Positions 15,154 through 19,107 of a DNA stretch of 19,107 bases are shown piece after piece. How positions within the stretch are numbered: position 1 is the first letter of the stretch; each line of letters starts with the position of its first letter. A program made the position numbers and the translations under genes. This DNA comes from an uncultured Clostridia bacterium (GTDB lineage: Bacteria > Bacillota > Clostridia > Christensenellales > Borkfalkiaceae): assembly GCA_905235815.1 (NCBI GenBank), contig CAJOMT010000028.1:1-19107 (forward strand), in the 5' to 3' direction. Below the pieces are notes generated by a model, which worked only from the letters and a program-made list of their open reading frames with translations, was not told where the DNA came from and ran no database searches.

Positions 15154-15182
15154 ATTATATTATAAATTGAAAATATTGTCAA
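15154..15182 (-). promoter_or_regulatory. Perfect consensus promoter of valS
   Basis: On the minus strand TTGACA (15182-15177), a 17-base spacer and TATAAT (15159-15154). The predicted start near 15147 leaves a leader of about 35 bases before ATG 15112, too short for a T-box. The sequence match is exact at all 12 positions. Confidence 0.85.
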
Positions 15183-15204
15183 ATAAAACGCAACAGTCAT
15201 ACGA

Positions 15205-15210
15205 TATAAT
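15205..15210 (+). promoter_or_regulatory. Candidate -10 element of the ABC importer operon
   Basis: TATAAT 25 bases before the lipoprotein start, which itself has TAGGAG. No acceptable -35 lies 16-18 bases upstream (that region reads AATAAA), so the promoter would be weak or activator-dependent. It stands back to back with the valS promoter. Confidence 0.45.
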
Positions 15211-15234
15211 ATCAATAAATTTTAGGAGATTATT

Positions 15235-16245
15235 ATGAAAAAATTTATTACAGCGATATTGATTTTCTGTATTTCGCTGGTTTCTTTCACCGCATGCGGA
15301 AATCAAGACAAAGACGGACTTAAAACCGTCAGACTAAACGAAGTAACTCATTCCATTTTTTATGCGCCACTCTACATAGCCATAGAAAACGGATTTTTCA
15401 AAGATGAAGGCTTACAAATAGAACTGACAAACGGCGGCGGAGCGGACAACGTTATGACTGCTCTTTTATCCGGCAACGCCGATATAGGTCTTATGGGAGT
15501 CGAAGCGACTGTTTACGTCTATCTGGAAGGCAAAAAGGACTGTCCTAAGGTGTTTGGTCAACTTACAAAGCGAGACGGTTCATTCCTCGTTTCGAGGTAT
15601 AACGAGCCGAATTTCAAGTGGGAAGATCTTGAAAATAAGACGATAATAGCCGGAAGAACGGGAGGAGTACCCGCAATGACTTTCGAATACGTAGTAAACA
15701 AACACGGACTGTTTAACGGACAGAACGTAACTTTAAATAACGAAATTGCGTTCAATTTGATGGGCCCGTCTTTTGAAGCCGGAATCGGAGATTATACTAC
15801 TCTGTTCGAACCTACCGCAAGCGAATACCAACTTGCCGGAAAGGGCTATATAGTGGCGAGCGTCGGCGAAGAAAGCGGCGAAATACCGTACACCGCATTT
15901 ACCGCTTTGTCGAGTTATATCGAGAAAAACGAAGATACCGTTACGGCTTTTATGAGAGCTATATACAGGGCTATCAAGTACCTCGGCGAAACTACCGATT
16001 ACGATGCGATAGCAAAAACTTTGGTAGGACAATTCCCCTCGACTTCCCTCTCCTCAATTTCGACCGCACTCGAAAGTTACCACAAAATCGACGCTTGGAC
16101 TACGAATATGGCTATGACTGAATATGCGTTTAACAATTTACAAGACGTAATGGAAAATGCGGGAGAACTGACAAAAAGAGTAAATATGTCGGCGATAACC
16201 GACAATACGATAGCGGAAAAACTATATAAAGAAATTTACGGATAA
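15235..16245 (+). CDS. ABC transporter substrate-binding lipoprotein (NitT/TauT or NMT1/THI5-like)
   Basis: Extracytoplasmic binding protein of an importer. A signal peptide ends in the lipobox-like SFTAC, so Cys21 is probably lipidated and anchors it to the membrane. The mature part begins with the family signature VTHSIFYAPLYIAIENGFFKDE, then GGGADNVMTALLSGNADIG, the pattern of SsuA/ThiY/NMT1-type binding proteins. It is 336 residues, the usual size. Strong SD TAGGAG precedes ATG 15235. It is the first gene of an operon with the ATPase and permease. The ligand cannot be read from the sequence: nitrate, sulfonates/taurine and thiamine-precursor pyrimidines are all carried by relatives. I saw no TPP riboswitch in the 107-125 bases upstream. 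Confidence 0.92.
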   Translation: MKKFITAILIFCISLVSFTACGNQDKDGLKTVRLNEVTHSIFYAPLYIAIENGFFKDEGLQIELTNGGGADNVMTALLSGNADIGLMGVEATVYVYLEGKKDCPKVFGQLTKRDGSFLVSRYNEPNFKWEDLENKTIIAGRTGGVPAMTFEYVVNKHGLFNGQNVTLNNEIAFNLMGPSFEAGIGDYTTLFEPTASEYQLAGKGYIVASVGEESGEIPYTAFTALSSYIEKNEDTVTAFMRAIYRAIKYLGETTDYDAIAKTLVGQFPSTSLSSISTALESYHKIDAWTTNMAMTEYAFNNLQDVMENAGELTKRVNMSAITDNTIAEKLYKEIYG

Positions 16246-16249
16246 TAAA

Positions 16250-16300
16250 TTTTACCGTAAAAATTAAATTTACGATTTTAACACTTACAAAGCGGTAAAA
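16250..16300 (+). other. Inverted repeats in the leader of the ABC ATPase gene
   Basis: TTTTACCG (16250-16257) is complementary to CGGTAAAA (16293-16300), which abuts the SD AGGGAG of the ATPase gene. A second, mutually exclusive pairing is CGTAAA (16256-16261) with TTTACG (16269-16274) around a seven-base loop. They could stabilise the lipoprotein mRNA or modulate ATPase translation; this is inference from pairing alone. Confidence 0.4.
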
Positions 16301-16315
16301 AGGGAGACGCAAAAG

Positions 16316-17083
16316 ATGAATGAAATATTGAAACTCGACGGAATAGGTTTATCCTATCATACGTCGCAAGGTGAAATACATGCTCTCGAAAACATATCTT
16401 TCAACGTTGAAAAAGGCGAATTTATTGCAATTATCGGACCCTCCGGCTGCGGTAAAACGAGCGTTCTGTCAATAATTGCAGGACTGTTAAAAGCGAGTAG
16501 CGGAAAAGTTATCTTTAACGGCAAAGAACTTACCAAACCCGACAATTCAATCGGTTATATGCTGCAAAGAGACGAACTGTTCCCATGGCGCACAATAGAA
16601 AAAAACGCCGTTTTGCCACTCGTTATAAAGCGGGATAAAGAACCGATAAAAAGAAAAAACGTAGAAGAATTGCTGAAAAAATACGGGCTATGGGATTTCC
16701 GTAATTCATATCCCGACCAACTATCCGGAGGAATGAGACAGCGAGCGGCTCTTATCAGAACCCTCGCTTGCTCACCCGAACTCTTACTTTTGGACGAACC
16801 GTTTTCGGCACTCGATTATCAGACCAGACTATCGGTTTGCGACGACGTATATTCGATTATCAAAAACGAAAACAAAACCGCCGTATTGGTAACCCACGAT
16901 ATATCCGAGGCTATCGCTATGGCGGACAGAATAGTCGTACTCGGTAAAAGACCTTCAAAAGTAGTTAATATGCATATACTCGATACGGATAAATCTCTCT
17001 CGCCGCTTAAAAGAAGAGAGGGCCCTGAGTTCGGTAAATGGTTCGAGCATATCTGGAGGGAATTGAGCAATGAAAACCAATGA
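16316..17083 (+). CDS. ABC transporter ATP-binding protein (NitT/TauT type)
   Basis: Nucleotide-binding subunit that powers the importer. All motifs are intact: Walker A GPSGCGKTS (41-49), Q-loop Gln84 in YMLQRDELFPWRT, signature LSGGMRQR (136-143), Walker B LLLLDEP with Asp160-Glu161, D-loop SALD and switch His194 in LVTHD. The DELFPW after the Q-loop and the 255-residue length are typical of the SsuB/TauB/ThiZ group. ATG 16316 has AGGGAG 9 bases upstream. It follows the lipoprotein gene by 70 bases and overlaps the permease gene by 14, so the two are translationally coupled. Confidence 0.95.
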   Translation: MNEILKLDGIGLSYHTSQGEIHALENISFNVEKGEFIAIIGPSGCGKTSVLSIIAGLLKASSGKVIFNGKELTKPDNSIGYMLQRDELFPWRTIEKNAVLPLVIKRDKEPIKRKNVEELLKKYGLWDFRNSYPDQLSGGMRQRAALIRTLACSPELLLLDEPFSALDYQTRLSVCDDVYSIIKNENKTAVLVTHDISEAIAMADRIVVLGKRPSKVVNMHILDTDKSLSPLKRREGPEFGKWFEHIWRELSNENQ

Positions 17084-17873
17084 AAATATTTCGAGAGAAC
17101 ACCTTGAATACTTAAAAGGAAAAAAGAAAAACAAAGTTTTTATAACCATTGCGAGAATAATGGTAATCGTAGTATTTTTTGCATTATGGGAAATTCTCGC
17201 CGATTTGGAAGTTATAGACAGTTTTTTAATGAGCAGCCCGTCGAGAATAATAAAAACTACGGCTGACTTAATAAAGAGCGGCACGCTCTACACTCATATC
17301 CGAACTACGCTATACGAAACTATAATGGGCTTTTTGATTGCAACAGCCGTCGGCACGGTATTTGCCCTTATGATGTGGTGGTCGGAAACTTTCAGAAAGA
17401 TATCCGAGCCGTATATCATAGTTTTAAACAGTTTACCGAAAATTGCGCTCGGGCCCATTATCATCGTATGGTTTGGCAGCGGTACGAAATCCATTATTTT
17501 TATGACGTTTTTAGTTACCGTAATAATAACGATTATAACGATGCTGAACGGGTTTATGGCATGCGACGAAAATAAAATAATGCTCCTCAAAAGCATGGGG
17601 GCAAACAAATTTCAGATTTTGGTAAGACTGGTTCTGCCCTCATCTATTCCGACTTTTATATCGTGTTTGAAAATAAACGTCGGAATGGCTTGGATAGGCT
17701 CGATAATGGGCGAATATCTGTCGTCAAAAGAAGGGATCGGCTATCTTATCGTCTATGGCGGGCAAGTATTTAAACTCGATCTCGTAATGGCTAGTACGGT
17801 TATTTTATGCATTTTAGCGGGCGTAATGTACGCTTTGGTCGCCTTGCTTGAAAAAATTCTTGTAAAAAAATAA
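17070..17873 (+). CDS. ABC transporter permease (NitT/TauT type)
   Basis: Membrane subunit of the same importer, 267 residues with about six hydrophobic segments (first about 24-46). The cytoplasmic EAA-type loop is LLKSMGANKFQILVRLVLPS, which docks on the ATPase, preceded by NSLPKIALGPIIIVWFG and followed by GMAWIGSIMGEYLSSKEGIGY, all typical of the SsuC/TauC/ThiX group. ATG 17070 lies inside the end of the ATPase gene, with GGAGGG upstream. Its last 74 bases overlap the 3' end of the convergent YkvI-type gene, and no terminator is visible after its stop. Confidence 0.94.
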   Translation: MKTNENISREHLEYLKGKKKNKVFITIARIMVIVVFFALWEILADLEVIDSFLMSSPSRIIKTTADLIKSGTLYTHIRTTLYETIMGFLIATAVGTVFALMMWWSETFRKISEPYIIVLNSLPKIALGPIIIVWFGSGTKSIIFMTFLVTVIITIITMLNGFMACDENKIMLLKSMGANKFQILVRLVLPSSIPTFISCLKINVGMAWIGSIMGEYLSSKEGIGYLIVYGGQVFKLDLVMASTVILCILAGVMYALVALLEKILVKK

Positions 17874-18801
17874 TTACGCAAACGATAAACCCCAGCACTC
17901 CGAAAACGGGATAAAGGTTATTGACGATATTTGCAAACCCGATATTCGAAAGAGAATATGCAAGCAATGCTAATATTATCTTTTCCGGCAAAGCATATTT
18001 ACCCGACGTCAAAGTAAAAGCGGAATACAAAGCGCATATCAAAGTGGAAAAAATACCGATAAAACAGATTATTTCCATTAAAACGTAGGCTTTTAAATCG
18101 GACCTAAGAAAATACAAAAGCGGCATATCGAACGAATCAAGACCGTTACTTTTGATTATATACGATATTAAAGCGACGAAAAATATTAAAGTCAAGGCGG
18201 AAATTGCGGAAATAATACAAACAGACTTTTTAGTTTTTGATACGCATGCGTCTTTAATAACGCTGAAAGACATAAACACGTTCATTCCAACGTACAAAGG
18301 CGGCATAATTATACCGCTTCCGGTACTTGGAGAAATATTTATTCTATAATTTGAAAACTGAGTTTTTTTGACCAGTATAACGGTAAGCAAGATAAGTGCG
18401 ACAGGAATTAACGCTGCGCTTATCTTGCTTATTCCGCCTATACCTTTGCAACATATAAAAAACGCAAAAATCATAGTAATTATCTTTAATATTTTAACAA
18501 ATTCTGTCTGACGTAAAAATGAATGAAAAATATTTTCGACCGCACCTAACATACAAGAAGCTATCACTATATTTGACACTGCGACCGCCTTTTTTATGAT
18601 ATTATAAACTTTCCCGTTGCCGCTATAAGACATAATCAGATAAAAGCATATAAAAAACATTATCAAGCAAAGATATATACCCGAAACGGATAAATCAATG
18701 CAAAAAAAGGTCGCTATCTCGCGACCCGTTATAAAACCTGCGCCTATAATACTTCCTATTATAGCCGAGGCACCGGATATATAAGCGGATATTTTTTTCA
18801 T
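17800..18801 (-). CDS. YkvI-like membrane transporter (APC-fold family)
   Basis: 333 residues with about ten hydrophobic segments. The first helix carries GSIIGAGFITGREIATFF, the unwound Gly-rich motif of the YkvI family, relatives of amino-acid/sodium symporters with the LeuT-type fold. The substrate is unknown. The last helix is GVLGFIVCVIIFLQEFF, and then a basic tail of about 16 residues (ARRPKRTLRPLKCIK) is encoded entirely in DNA antisense to the ABC permease end. The tail may be a recent extension after loss of an earlier stop. ATG 18801 has no good SD, so the start is less sure than the family. It lies 42 bases after the unidentified gene on the same strand. Confidence 0.85.
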   Translation of the reverse strand: MKKISAYISGASAIIGSIIGAGFITGREIATFFCIDLSVSGIYLCLIMFFICFYLIMSYSGNGKVYNIIKKAVAVSNIVIASCMLGAVENIFHSFLRQTEFVKILKIITMIFAFFICCKGIGGISKISAALIPVALILLTVILVKKTQFSNYRINISPSTGSGIIMPPLYVGMNVFMSFSVIKDACVSKTKKSVCIISAISALTLIFFVALISYIIKSNGLDSFDMPLLYFLRSDLKAYVLMEIICFIGIFSTLICALYSAFTLTSGKYALPEKIILALLAYSLSNIGFANIVNNLYPVFGVLGFIVCVIIFLQEFFQARRPKRTLRPLKCIK

Positions 18802-18843
18802 ATTAAATAATACGAGAAAAATATCCGCAAAATTACCCTTATA

Positions 18844-19107
18844 TCAATTATTTTTAATTTTTTTATAGATTTCGTCCGACGAGAAGTCGGGACTTATATC
18901 GCACTCTCCACCGAAACTTTCGATAGCGAGTTTGAGTTCCTTAAAATCTGCGTAATCTACGCCGTCCTCTCTTATTGCTTTTTCAAGATAAGGCAAGGCA
19001 CGCTCATCGCCGTATTTGACGAGATAAGAAGTATACAGAGAAATTTCCGATTTATGATCTAAAAATTCCCTGATTAAAATATCAAATACCCTCTCGTCTT
19101 GGCTCAT
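18844..19107 (-). CDS. Unidentified protein, C-terminal 87 residues visible (reaches the right edge)
   Basis: Frame open to the window edge. A Met codon occupies the last three bases, so this may be the true start or an internal Met. The visible part is acidic and helical (DERVFDILIREFLDHKSE, YGDERALPYLEKAIRE), then VDYADFKELKLAIESFGGECD and a Lys-rich end. The pattern of paired helices with ALPYLEKAI resembles a HEAT/TPR-like end, but I do not recognise the family. It is probably the upstream partner of the YkvI-like gene. Confidence 0.6.
   Translation of the reverse strand: MSQDERVFDILIREFLDHKSEISLYTSYLVKYGDERALPYLEKAIREDGVDYADFKELKLAIESFGGECDISPDFSSDEIYKKIKNN

Noticed and set aside
15113..15234. 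TPP riboswitch or T-box in the divergent gap
   Set aside because: The 122-base gap is almost wholly AT-rich promoter DNA. No conserved riboswitch or T-box sequence blocks are visible on either strand.
1..19107. CRISPR array, insertion sequence, prophage, toxin-antitoxin or biosynthetic cluster
   Set aside because: I saw no regularly spaced repeats, transposase or integrase motifs, or small paired toxin genes. The window reads as ordinary core chromosome.

Overview
The window looks like a chromosomal segment of a low-GC Firmicute of the class Clostridia, probably an uncultured gut-type lineage (the lineage is inference). The evidence is the AT-rich composition, Gram-positive promoters and SD sequences, a Gram-positive SOS box in front of lexA, RNase J, the ScpAB condensin subunits, and a sporulation-linked set of genes (a Spo0A-type regulator, GerW/YtfJ, a DUF2953-like protein and a DacF-type carboxypeptidase). 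Genes fill almost all of it. No gap exceeds about 125 bases, and I saw no tRNA, rRNA, CRISPR array, insertion sequence or prophage gene.

Positions 1-6844 (minus strand) form one long run. In transcription order it holds an M50 membrane protease, scpA, scpB, a short Spo0A-type regulator, a DUF2953-like membrane protein, gerW, a D-Ala-D-Ala carboxypeptidase, the rluB-type pseudouridine synthase, an unrecognised coiled-coil protein, and trmB, which is cut by the left edge. Many junctions overlap. The run starts at a good promoter (6873-6901). A second regulatory region lies in front of the spo0A-like gene and contains two tandem 0A boxes that overlap its SD.

Positions 6939-8822 are an SOS module. 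lexA and a DEDDh exonuclease (stop and start codons share one base) run rightward from a promoter overlapped by a 13/14 SOS box, and they end at a strong bidirectional-type terminator. A 45-residue cysteine-rich protein runs the other way from a near-consensus promoter placed so that its mRNA should begin at the ATG.

Positions 8847-15182 (minus strand) hold valS with a perfect consensus promoter and no T-box, then RNase J, a TrmR-type methyltransferase and a TrhP-type U32 hydroxylase. The last two are expected to make 5-methoxyuridine at tRNA position 34.

Positions 15205-17873 (plus strand) encode a three-gene NitT/TauT/thiamine-precursor-type ABC importer (lipoprotein, ATPase, permease). 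The permease gene overlaps, tail to tail, a YkvI-type transporter on the minus strand. The 3' part of an unidentified gene reaches the right edge.

The most interesting items are the Spo0A-like regulator with an eroded phosphorylation pocket and its own tandem 0A boxes, the apparently leaderless Cys-rich gene divergent from lexA, and the exonuclease with an extra C-terminal domain in the lexA operon. No plainly new multi-gene system is visible.
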